Shown here piece after piece: positions 51,961 to 60,289 of a stretch of 64,000 nt of DNA (position 1 is its first letter; every line of letters begins with the position of its first letter). Below the pieces are notes generated by a model. The model saw nothing but the letters and a program-made list of their open reading frames with translations. It was not told the DNA's origin and did no database searches. The DNA is from CAZEKB01 sp964512225. Lineage in GTDB: Bacteria; Myxococcota_A; UBA796; UBA9615. The stretch spans positions 3,531 to 67,530 of the forward strand of contig CAZEKB010000029.1 of assembly GCA_964512225.1 (NCBI GenBank), written 5' to 3'. The position numbers were made by a program, and so were the translations under genes.

Positions 51961-52691
51961 CAGGCGTCGTCCCGCACGGTCTCGTCGGGATCGTCGGGAT
52001 CGTCGCGCATCGAGTCGTCGGAGCTGCCGTCCGCCACCACGCGCCCCTGCTCCAGGAGGACGATCCGCGAGTCGGGCTCGGCGAGCAGGACCGGGTCGTG
52101 GGTGGCGACGAGGACCGTCGCGCCCCCCTCGTCGCAGAGGGTGCGCAGCAGCCCCAGGATGTCGCCGCTGAGCGCCTCGTCGAGGTTGCCGGTGGGCTCG
52201 TCGGCGAGGACGATGCTCGGCTCGTTCACGAGCGCACGGGCGATCGCCGCGCGCTGCTGTTCGCCGCCCGACAGCTCCCCCGGCCGCCGCTCCGCCTTGC
52301 GCCCGAGCCCCACCTTCGCGAGCACGTCGCGGACGCGCCGGTCGATCTCGTCGCGGCCGACCCCGCACACCTCGAGCGCGAGGGCGACGTTGTCGTAGAC
52401 CGAGCGGCGCGGGAGCAGCTCGAAGTCCTGGAAGACGACGCCCAGGTTCCGGCGCAGGTAGGGCACGGAGCGGGGATGCAGCCGCCCCACGGACCGGTTC
52501 TCCACGAGCACGTCCCCCCGGGTGGGGCGTTCGGCGGCGTAGACGAGCTTGAGCAGCGTCGACTTGCCCGCGCCCGACGGGCCCGTGATGAACGCGAACT
52601 CGCCCGCCTCGAACTCGAGGCTCACGGACTCGAGCGCCGCGGTCGCGGAGATGGAACCGTAGGTCTTGGTGACGTCGACGAAGCGGATCAT
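51960..52691 (-). CDS. ftsE: cell division ATP-binding protein FtsE
   Basis: 243 residues from ATG 52691, the usual FtsE opening (MIRFVDVTKTYG); an upstream in-frame ATG at 52730 with GGCGGGG before it would add 13 residues. Walker A GPSGAGKS, Q-loop VFQDFELL, signature LSGGEQQR, Walker B IVLADEPT and the H-loop THD are all present. The C-terminus has an Asp-rich tail (DDSMRDDPDDPDETVRDD) beyond the usual end. The ATPase powers FtsX conformational change at the septum. Confidence 0.92.
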   Translation of the reverse strand: MIRFVDVTKTYGSISATAALESVSLEFEAGEFAFITGPSGAGKSTLLKLVYAAERPTRGDVLVENRSVGRLHPRSVPYLRRNLGVVFQDFELLPRRSVYDNVALALEVCGVGRDEIDRRVRDVLAKVGLGRKAERRPGELSGGEQQRAAIARALVNEPSIVLADEPTGNLDEALSGDILGLLRTLCDEGGATVLVATHDPVLLAEPDSRIVLLEQGRVVADGSSDDSMRDDPDDPDETVRDDA

Positions 52692-52801
52692 GGAGACGGG
52701 GGGCCGCGGGGCGCGCGACGTCGAGATCATGCCCCGCCGTCACACGAACACAACAAGTCCGGAGGTTCTTGTGGAATTCCGCGCCCCTCGCGTGACTGCC
52801 C

Positions 52802-52826
52802 TTGACCCCTTGACAGGCCCTTGACA
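52802..52826. promoter_or_regulatory. triple TTGAC direct repeats
   Basis: TTGAC occurs three times within 25 bp (52802, 52810, 52821), the last two as TTGACA. They lie in the 169-bp spacer between ftsE (minus) and the giant lipoprotein (plus), about 70 bp before its ATG. No matching -10 follows at 16-18 bp, so they may be regulator sites rather than -35 boxes. A weak ACAAG...CTTGT inverted repeat lies nearer ftsE. Confidence 0.3.
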
Positions 52827-52896
52827 TAAGCGACGGGTCTCCCCCTCTCTCGGCGCCGCCGTGGCAGGATCGGAGCGCGCTTTCCCGGAGCCCTCG

Positions 52897-55800
52897 ATGA
52901 CCCGCATCTCCTTCTGTACGCACGCCTTCGGGCGCCTCTTCGCCGCGGCCCTGCTGCTCGCGACCGTGTTCGCGAACACCGGCTGCGAGTGCGGCATCAC
53001 CGAATCCCCGGTGGACGACGACGACAGCTTCGTCATTCCGGACGACGACGACGCCACGACGTTCGACAACGAGGACTGCTCCAACGGCCTCGACGACGAC
53101 GGCGACGGCGCGACGGACTGCGCCGACAGCGACTGCACCGAGGATCCGGCCTGCGCCCACGGCTGCGTGGCGATCCAGGAGCTGAGCTGCGGCGACTCGG
53201 TCACGGCGAACAACGGCGGCCCCGGGCACACCGAGGCGATCGACAGCTACGGCTGCACCACCTGGGACGAGAGCGGGCCCGAGTACACCTTCAGCTTCAA
53301 CCCGACGGTCACCGAGGAGGTCACGGCGGCCCTCACGGTCTCCGGGCACGGCAACCTCGACGTCTTCATCCTCGACGGCTCGGCCGACGAGTGCGACGGC
53401 ACCAACTGCATCGCCTACGGCGCGAGCAACGTCCACTGGACGGCGAACGCGGGCGAGGAGTACTTCGTGGTCGTCGACGGCTACGCGGGGGGCGCGGACA
53501 ACTTCCAGATCGAGCTGCTGTGCCCGAGCGGCGGGGGCGACGGCGAGATCTGCGACAACGGGCTCGACGACGACGGCGACGGGGCGACGGACTGCGACGA
53601 CGCGGACTGCGCGCTCGACCCGGTGTGCATCCCCGAGGACTGCGGGAACCTCTTCGACGACGACGGCGACCTCTACGTCGACTGCGACGACGACGAGTGC
53701 ATCGGCGACCCCGCGTGCGATCCCGAGGACTGCACGAACGGCATCGACGACAACGGCAATACCTGGATCGACTGCGAAGACCCGCTCTGCTTCAGCGATC
53801 CGAACTGCTCGCCCGAGGAGTGCCGGGACGGCATCGACAACGACGGCGACGGCTTCGTGGACTGCGACGACGTGGACTGCGACGGCGACACCGACTGCAT
53901 CCCCGAGGGCCCCTGCGACGACGGCCTGGACGGCGACGGCGATGGCCTGATCGACTGCGACGACGACGAGTGCTTCGGCACCGCGGGCTGCATCGGCGAG
54001 GACTGCACGAACTCGATCGACGACGACGGCGACGGCCTCGTGGACTGCGCGGACCCCGAGTGCGCGATCAACCCGAACTGCATCATCGAGATCTGCGCCA
54101 ACGGCGTGGACGACGACGGCGACGGCGACGTGGACTGCGACGACAGCGAGTGCGCCGCGGACGCGGCCTGCGCCCAGACCTGCACGCCCCTGGACTCGAT
54201 CGCCTGCGAGCAGACGCTCGGCGGGGACACGGCCGCGTCCCCGTTCGACCAGCTCAGCACCTACAGCTGCACGCCCCTGAGCGAGACGGGCAACGAGGAC
54301 GGGTACAGCTTCGTGGCCGCCACCAGCGGCGAGATCACGGTCACGCTGGAGAACCTGTCCGCGGACCTCGACCTCTTCGTCGTCCAGGACACCGGCAACG
54401 GCTGCGACGGCGCCGACTGCCTCGACAGCTCGACGGCGGGCGGGACCACCCCCGAGTCCATCACCCTGACGGTCACGTCCGGCGATACCTACTACGTGGT
54501 GGTCGACGGCTTCAACAACACCAACGGCACGTACGACGTGACGCTCGCGTGCGCCGCCACCGGGGTCCCCGAGGACTGCGCCAACAGCCTCGACGACGAC
54601 GGCGACGGCCTCGTGGACTGCGACGACCCCGACTGCGCGGGCGCGGTGGGCTGCCAGTCCGAGAACTGCACCGACGGCATCGACAACGACGGCGACGGCT
54701 CGGTCGACTGCGCGGACACCGACTGCACCGGCGATCCCGGCTGCGTCGCCGAGAACTGCGGCAACGGCGTGGACGACGACGGCGACGGCGACGTGGACTG
54801 CGACGACACCGAGTGCGCGCTCGTCCCGGGCTGCGGCTCCGAGAACTGCATCAACGGCGTGGACGACGACAGCGACGGCGCGGTGGACTGCGACGACGGC
54901 GACTGCCTCGGCGACCCCGTCTGCAACCCCGGCACCACGCTCGAGAACTGCACGAACGGCACCGACGACGACGGCGACGGCGCGGCCGACTGCGCGGACA
55001 CCGACTGCACCGGCGATCCCGGCTGCGGCGGCGCGCCCGTGGAGATCTGCGGCAACGGCGTGGACGACGACTTCGACAGCCTCGTGGACTGCGACGATCC
55101 GTCCTGCTTCTCCGACCCGGCGTGCGGCGGCACCCCCACCGAGAACTGCACCGACGGCGTGGACAACGACGGCGACGGCGACATCGACTGCGCGGACTCC
55201 AACTGCACCGCGGACGTGGCCTGCGGCGGCGCGGGCGGCGAGAACTGCACCAACACCATCGACGACAACGGCGACGGGGACATCGACTGCGACGACATCC
55301 TCTGCCTCTTCTCCCTGTTCTGCTGGTTCGAGAACTGCTCGGACGGCGCGGACAACGACTTCGACGGGCTGGTGGACTGCGCCGACAGCGAGTGCAACAG
55401 CGACCCCAACTGCATCCCCGAGGCCTGCAACAACGGCATCGACGACGACGGCGACGGCGACATCGACTGCTCCGACTCCGAGTGCGCGACCGCCCCGGCG
55501 TGCGTCGCGGAGGTCTGCGACAACGGGATCGACGACGACGCCGACGGCGCCGTGGACTGCGCGGACGTGGAGTGCTCGGTCGACCCCAACTGCGTGACCG
55601 AGATCTGCAGCAACGGCGTCGACGACGACTTCGACGGCGACCTCGACTGCGACGACGCGGAGTGCGCGGGCAACCCGGTGTGCGCGAGCGCGGCCGAGAT
55701 CTGCGACAACGACGTGGACGACAACGGCAACGGGCTGATCGACTGCGCCGAGGCGTCCTGCGCGACGGCCTCCGTGTGCATCCCCGAGAACTGCTCCAAC

Positions 55801-57945
55801 GGCATGGACGACGACGGGGACCTCGACGCCGACTGCGACGACAGCGAGTGCGCGTCGTCCGTGGACTGCGGCGACGAGCTGTGCTGGAACGGCGCGGACG
55901 ACGACGGCGACGGCCTCGTGGACTGCGACGACGACCAGTGCGCCGGGTGGCCCTCGTGCAACAGCGAGGTCTGCGACGACGGCGTCGACAACGACAGCGA
56001 CGGCCTCGTGGACTGCGACGACGACGGCTGCGTCAACTTCGGCGCCTGCAACCCCGAGGCCTGCGACAACGACATCGACGACGACCTCGACGGGCTGGTG
56101 GACTGCGGCGATCCCGACTGCACCGGCGAGCCGGAGTGCATCTCCACCAGCGAGGTCTGCGACGACGGCACGGACAACGACGGCGACGGCGACGTGGACT
56201 GCGACGACGCCGACTGCGTGGGCATGCCCGCGTGCGCCGAGGACTGCACGAACAACGTGGACGACGACGGCGACGGCGACGTGGACTGCGACGACTCGGA
56301 CTGCACCGGCGCGCCCGGCTGCGATACGACCGAGACGTCGTGCGACGACGGGTTCGACAACGACGGCGACGGCAACGTCGACTGCGCCGACACCGACTGC
56401 ACGTCCGAGCCCGAGTGCAACCCCGAGGGCGACTGCACCGACGGCGTGGACGGCGACGGCGACGGCGACGTGGACTGCGACGACGACGAGTGCGCGGGCG
56501 TGGATCCGGCGTGCGGCGAGGTCTGCGACAACGGCGTGGACGACGACGGCAACGGCGACATCGACTGCGACGACGCGTACTGCCAGGGGCTCGACATGTG
56601 CTCGTCGCCCCCGGGCGTCGGCGGCGTGTGCCAGGACGCGTGGCAGCTCTCGTGCGGCGACGGCGACAGCTGGATGAACTACTCGATCGCGGGCACGGAC
56701 AACATCGACCAGTACAACTGCTCGCCGTGGGACGAGAGCGGCCCCGAGTACACCTACGTGTTCCGGCCCGAGGCCTCCGAGGAGGTCGAGGTGTGTCTGT
56801 CCAACATGAACGACGACCTCGACATCTTCATCGTCGCGGACGTCGCGGGGGGCTGCGACGGGGCCAACTGCGTCGAGTACGGGCACAACTGCGCGACCTT
56901 CGACGCGGTCGCGGGGGAGACGTACTACCTCGTGGTCGACGGCTACCAGGGCGCGCAGTCGACGTACGACATCGACGTGACCTGCCCGTCCACCGCCGAG
57001 GTCTGCGACAACGGCACGGACGACGACGCCGACGGCCTCGTGGACTGCGACGACTCGGACTGCGCGGGCAACCTCGCGTGCACGTCGATCTGCACCGAGT
57101 CGCGCGTGCTGTCCTGCGGCTTCACGGACTTCTACGGCACGGACGGCAGCCTCGCGACGGACGACGTCGACAGCTACGCCTGCTCGACGTGGCAGGAGAC
57201 CGGCCCGGAGGTCGGCTACTACTTCCAGGCGCCGACGGACCAGGCCAACGAGGTGACCATCAGCCTGTCCTACGACTGGCAGTACGACTTCGACGTCTTC
57301 GTCATGGAGGACAACGGCATCCCGTGCGACAGCAGCAGCTGCATCGAGTTCGGGCTGCTCTCGGCGAACTTCAACACGATCGCGGGCGCGGACTACTGGG
57401 TCGCGGTCGACACCTACACCACGAGTCAGCCGGGCCCCTACTCCATCACGGTGTCCTGCAACCCGATCGGCGGCGAGAACTGCACGAACGGGATCGACGA
57501 CGACGGTGACGGCGACGTCGACTGCGACGACAGCGAGTGCGAAAACAGCCCGTCGTGCGGCAGCGAGTGCGTGTCGATCGCCAACATCAGCTGCGGCCAG
57601 GTCGTGTACGGCAACACCGCCACCGACGCGGGCGCCACGAACCAGATCGGCGGGTACCCCTGCAACGTCGGCAACTACTCCGGGCCCGAGGTCGCCTACG
57701 AGTGGACGTCGTCCGTCACCGGGACCGTCGAGTTCGGGCTCGTGAACCCCGACCCGACCTCCGTCAACCACGACCTGTTCGCCCTCGACGGCGACAACGG
57801 CACCTGCATCAACAACCAGTGCCTGGACAGCGGGTTCAACTCGATGCAGTTCGAGGCCGTCGCCGGCCACACGTACTACCTCGTCATCGACGGCTTCGAC
57901 GGAGATGCGGGCGAGTACACCGCCCACCTCGACTGCAACCCCTAG
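52897..57945 (+). CDS. giant Cys/Asp-repeat and PPC-like-domain lipoprotein
   Basis: 1682 residues from ATG 52897 (GGAG 7 bp upstream). Signal peptide ends at ANTGC, then Asp-run linkers (VDDDDSF, PDDDDAT). The body is about 32 repeats of ~28-30 residues of form E-x-C-x-N/D-G-x-D-D/N-D-G-D-G-x-V-D-C-D/A-D-x-x-C-x-x-x-P-x-C, each with four Cys and 8-10 Asp. Five longer domains of ~120 residues interrupt the array (near 90, 430, 1250, 1410 and 1560), with CxxxxxLSCG openings, DLDxFxV strands and TYYxVVDG: these look like bacterial pre-peptidase C-terminal (PPC) domains. Likely a Ca-stabilised, disulfide-rich surface fibre. No enzyme domain is seen. It converges on the 58161 gene. Confidence 0.8.
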   Translation: MTRISFCTHAFGRLFAAALLLATVFANTGCECGITESPVDDDDSFVIPDDDDATTFDNEDCSNGLDDDGDGATDCADSDCTEDPACAHGCVAIQELSCGDSVTANNGGPGHTEAIDSYGCTTWDESGPEYTFSFNPTVTEEVTAALTVSGHGNLDVFILDGSADECDGTNCIAYGASNVHWTANAGEEYFVVVDGYAGGADNFQIELLCPSGGGDGEICDNGLDDDGDGATDCDDADCALDPVCIPEDCGNLFDDDGDLYVDCDDDECIGDPACDPEDCTNGIDDNGNTWIDCEDPLCFSDPNCSPEECRDGIDNDGDGFVDCDDVDCDGDTDCIPEGPCDDGLDGDGDGLIDCDDDECFGTAGCIGEDCTNSIDDDGDGLVDCADPECAINPNCIIEICANGVDDDGDGDVDCDDSECAADAACAQTCTPLDSIACEQTLGGDTAASPFDQLSTYSCTPLSETGNEDGYSFVAATSGEITVTLENLSADLDLFVVQDTGNGCDGADCLDSSTAGGTTPESITLTVTSGDTYYVVVDGFNNTNGTYDVTLACAATGVPEDCANSLDDDGDGLVDCDDPDCAGAVGCQSENCTDGIDNDGDGSVDCADTDCTGDPGCVAENCGNGVDDDGDGDVDCDDTECALVPGCGSENCINGVDDDSDGAVDCDDGDCLGDPVCNPGTTLENCTNGTDDDGDGAADCADTDCTGDPGCGGAPVEICGNGVDDDFDSLVDCDDPSCFSDPACGGTPTENCTDGVDNDGDGDIDCADSNCTADVACGGAGGENCTNTIDDNGDGDIDCDDILCLFSLFCWFENCSDGADNDFDGLVDCADSECNSDPNCIPEACNNGIDDDGDGDIDCSDSECATAPACVAEVCDNGIDDDADGAVDCADVECSVDPNCVTEICSNGVDDDFDGDLDCDDAECAGNPVCASAAEICDNDVDDNGNGLIDCAEASCATASVCIPENCSNGMDDDGDLDADCDDSECASSVDCGDELCWNGADDDGDGLVDCDDDQCAGWPSCNSEVCDDGVDNDSDGLVDCDDDGCVNFGACNPEACDNDIDDDLDGLVDCGDPDCTGEPECISTSEVCDDGTDNDGDGDVDCDDADCVGMPACAEDCTNNVDDDGDGDVDCDDSDCTGAPGCDTTETSCDDGFDNDGDGNVDCADTDCTSEPECNPEGDCTDGVDGDGDGDVDCDDDECAGVDPACGEVCDNGVDDDGNGDIDCDDAYCQGLDMCSSPPGVGGVCQDAWQLSCGDGDSWMNYSIAGTDNIDQYNCSPWDESGPEYTYVFRPEASEEVEVCLSNMNDDLDIFIVADVAGGCDGANCVEYGHNCATFDAVAGETYYLVVDGYQGAQSTYDIDVTCPSTAEVCDNGTDDDADGLVDCDDSDCAGNLACTSICTESRVLSCGFTDFYGTDGSLATDDVDSYACSTWQETGPEVGYYFQAPTDQANEVTISLSYDWQYDFDVFVMEDNGIPCDSSSCIEFGLLSANFNTIAGADYWVAVDTYTTSQPGPYSITVSCNPIGGENCTNGIDDDGDGDVDCDDSECENSPSCGSECVSIANISCGQVVYGNTATDAGATNQIGGYPCNVGNYSGPEVAYEWTSSVTGTVEFGLVNPDPTSVNHDLFALDGDNGTCINNQCLDSGFNSMQFEAVAGHTYYLVIDGFDGDAGEYTAHLDCNP

Positions 57946-57953
57946 CGGCGGTC

Positions 57954-58102
57954 CCCGACCCGCCTCGCTTCCTCCGGCACCTCGCCCCGACTTTCGGCGT
58001 ACCAGGGGTACGCCTTCACCCGGGGACTCGGCACCGTCGTCGCGATCCGGGCCGGGTCCTCGCCGCTACCCGACCCGCCTCGCTTCCTCCGGCACCTCGC
58101 CC
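57954..58102. repeat. 34-bp direct repeat pair with hairpin between
   Basis: An identical 34-bp segment (begins CCCGACCCGCCTCGC) occurs at 57954-57987 and 58069-58102, 115 bp apart. Between them GGCGTACC-AGG-GGTACGCC (57996-58014) makes a perfect 8-bp stem with a 3-nt loop. The block fills the space between two convergent genes and may end transcription in both directions. Confidence 0.7.
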
Positions 58103-58160
58103 GAGGGGGCGGGGGTGACCGAGGATTGTCGTCCTGGGCGTGTGGACGACCGGAGCGGGC

Positions 58161-59042
58161 CTACTGCGCGTCCGCTTCTTCGTCGTCCGGGAGCCCGGCC
58201 GCGCGGCGGGCGACTCCGTTGTGCTCTTGCACGTGGGGCCAGAGGTCCCGGCGGTCCACGAACTCCTCGAACTGCGTGCCGCGCAGCTCCTTGAGGCGGC
58301 CGTATCCGCTCTTGTGGAGGATGCCGGCGATGACCAGCGTGCCCACCGACCACCCGATGAGTCCCGGCCCGATGAAGCTCGCCTCCAGGTCGCCCGTGCT
58401 CGCGCCCCCGATTGCCAGTGGCCACCCGAACACGCCCAGGGAACCCGACAGCGCCAGGAAGCCCCACCCGAAGTCCGTCTTGATCCGCGCCTTCTCGAGC
58501 TGGTGGTCGAACTTGTCCGCGAGGTCGTCCGATCCGCTGATCTCGACGAACTCCGGCAGGCTCAGGTGTCGACCGCCCCGCAGGGCGTAGTAGTCCTCGT
58601 CGTCGTCACGCCCGAAGTCGCGGGACGAGAACCCGAGGTACGCCGGGCCGATCATCCGCCCGCGCTTGTCCACGAGGACGATGCGCGTGCGCTCGTACGC
58701 GTTCCACCCGGGGTGCGAGAGGAATACGTCGGCCGGGTCCACGAGGTGGGGCTGCGGAGCCCTGCTCGACGGCGGGGGAGGAGGGGCCGCTTCGGGGGCC
58801 GGGGCGGACTCGATGGGCGACGAGACCTGCTCGACCTCTTCGATCTCCGAGAACGGGATGAAGACGTCGCCGTCGGCCCCGCGGACGAGGATGCCGTCGT
58901 CGCGCTTCTCCAGGATGAACCCGGGCACGACGCTGCCGTCGGCTTTGCGCACCCGCACGACCTCGAGATCGTCGGCCGACGCGGCCGCAGGGGCGGACAG
59001 CGAGAGTGCGAGTGCAGCCAGGAACAGCGAAACGAAGCGCAT
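58161..59042 (-). CDS. secreted/membrane protein of unknown function
   Basis: 293 residues from ATG 59042 (GGGGA upstream), which opens a signal peptide ending PAAASA. Residues ~22-70 form a small beta domain (VVRVRKADGSVVPGFILEK, DGDVFIPFSEIEEVEQ by parts) like Sm/SH3-type domains in envelope proteins. A Pro/Ala linker follows, then a region with YERTRIVLVDKRGRMIGPAYLGF, and two transmembrane helices (~205-255). The C-terminus is Asp/Glu-rich. No family recognised. It starts 14 bp after the small Cys protein gene, so the two are probably co-transcribed. Confidence 0.65.
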   Translation of the reverse strand: MRFVSLFLAALALSLSAPAAASADDLEVVRVRKADGSVVPGFILEKRDDGILVRGADGDVFIPFSEIEEVEQVSSPIESAPAPEAAPPPPPSSRAPQPHLVDPADVFLSHPGWNAYERTRIVLVDKRGRMIGPAYLGFSSRDFGRDDDEDYYALRGGRHLSLPEFVEISGSDDLADKFDHQLEKARIKTDFGWGFLALSGSLGVFGWPLAIGGASTGDLEASFIGPGLIGWSVGTLVIAGILHKSGYGRLKELRGTQFEEFVDRRDLWPHVQEHNGVARRAAGLPDDEEADAQ

Positions 59043-59056
59043 GGTCCCCGACCCGC

Positions 59057-59359
59057 TCACGCGGCCGGCTCGTCCTCTTCTTCCCAGGCGAAGTGGATGT
59101 GCGGGTTGCCGAGGGACCGGTGGACGGCCTCGCGCAGGGTCTCCCGAAGCTCGCTGGCGGGGAACCGGGGCGGCTGGACGAACAGGCGCTTGCAGGTGGG
59201 ACACACGGCGACGCCCCACACGTACGGGGCGCCGATGCCGGGATCGAGGGTGTAGTGCTTCCAGACGAAGGTCGAGCCGCGCCGGAAGACGCGATCACAG
59301 GTGTGGGTCACACCCGAGATGCTTCCCTTGACGACCTCGTACTGCGAGGAGATGTTCAT
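59057..59359 (-). CDS. small Cys-containing cytoplasmic protein
   Basis: 100 residues from ATG 59359 (GGAG upstream); an ATG four codons earlier is possible. The centre has THTCDRVF and CPTCKRLF, three Cys in all, suggesting an incomplete zinc ribbon. The rest is unassigned; the tail is acidic (FAWEEEDEPAA). No signal or membrane segment. First gene of a two-gene minus-strand unit and divergent from the 59444 gene. Confidence 0.55.
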   Translation of the reverse strand: MNISSQYEVVKGSISGVTHTCDRVFRRGSTFVWKHYTLDPGIGAPYVWGVAVCPTCKRLFVQPPRFPASELRETLREAVHRSLGNPHIHFAWEEEDEPAA

Positions 59360-59443
59360 GCCGACTCCGATTTCACGGGAACGGCGCATCTTAAACGGAT
59401 TCCCCGCCGGGGCAACGGGCCCCGGCTTCGCTACCATCCGACG

Positions 59444-60286
59444 ATGGTCAAGGCCCTCCGGAAGTCCACCCGCGTCGCTGGTCTGGTGCTCGCGCTCGCG
59501 CTCGCCTCGTTCCTGTCGCCCGCGGCCGCCGCCGACGGCGCCTCGGAGGCACCGGCGGAAGAATCGGCCGACGCCGAGCAGAAGGTCCGGGACCCCTCCG
59601 ACCTCACCCCCAAGGAGCTGGCCGCCGCCATCAAGGGGTTGGATCGCGACGACGGGGCGGTCCGCTACGCCCGCGCCATGCAGCGCGACGGCGCGATCTT
59701 CCTGGCGGCCGGCGGTGCGGTCGCGGGGGTGACCCTCGGCGTCGCCGCGATCGAGGGCCTGCGCGAGCAGGCCGGCTTCGGTCCCTATGTCGCCTCGATC
59801 GGGGTCCCCCTCGGCATGGGGTTGCTCATCGTCGGGGTGCCGCAGGTCGTGCTGTCCACGCGACTGCTCGGCGAGTACGCGCTCAACGGCCCCGCGCCCA
59901 CCGCCATGTCGCGTCTCAAGGTGTTGCGTCGCTGGCGCATCCAGTCGCTGCGGTGGATGCGCGACGGCGCGTTCCTGGGGGCCGCCCTCACCGGCTTCGC
60001 GGGCGTGTTCTCGGCCGTCACCTGGGCGGTTCGCGACTCCCAGGGCCTGAACGGCACCGTCGGCGACCCGGACCTGTACCGCCCCCTGGACGGCACCACG
60101 GCGGTCGCCTTCCTCGGCACGGCCGGAGGCCTCGCCGCCTCGGGGCTCGTGTGGACGCTCGAGCTGCGGGAGGAGCTGGTCACGCCCCATCGGCTGTTCG
60201 CCATGCCGACCCTCTCCGTGGGGCCCGACCCCGCGGCAGGCGAAGCAGCCGTCCGCGTGTCGGCCGGCCTGGTCGTGGCCTTCTAG
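59444..60286 (+). CDS. membrane protein of unknown function
   Basis: 280 residues from ATG 59444. The N-terminal hydrophobic segment ending PAAAADG looks like a signal peptide; an acidic stretch follows (~28-50). Four to five transmembrane helices are spread between ~85 and ~245 (AIFLAAGGAVAGVTLGVAAIEGL, GVPLGMGLLIVGVPQVVLSTRLL, AFLGTAGGLAASGLVWTLEL by parts). No motif recognised. It ends three bp before the sodium symporter start, so a shared transcript is likely. Confidence 0.6.
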   Translation: MVKALRKSTRVAGLVLALALASFLSPAAAADGASEAPAEESADAEQKVRDPSDLTPKELAAAIKGLDRDDGAVRYARAMQRDGAIFLAAGGAVAGVTLGVAAIEGLREQAGFGPYVASIGVPLGMGLLIVGVPQVVLSTRLLGEYALNGPAPTAMSRLKVLRRWRIQSLRWMRDGAFLGAALTGFAGVFSAVTWAVRDSQGLNGTVGDPDLYRPLDGTTAVAFLGTAGGLAASGLVWTLELREELVTPHRLFAMPTLSVGPDPAAGEAAVRVSAGLVVAF

Positions 60287-60289
60287 GGC

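Noticed and set aside
51076..57927. A 2283-codon open frame on the minus strand covering the giant lipoprotein, ftsE and ftsX.
   Set aside because: Only the last part (ftsX) is real. The rest is the antisense of Asp/Gly/Cys codon repeats in GC-rich DNA and translates to low-complexity Val/Ala/Arg/Asp text with no starts or domains.
52897..57945. Secreted protease, because of the PPC-like domains.
   Set aside because: No protease motif of any class was found between the repeats.
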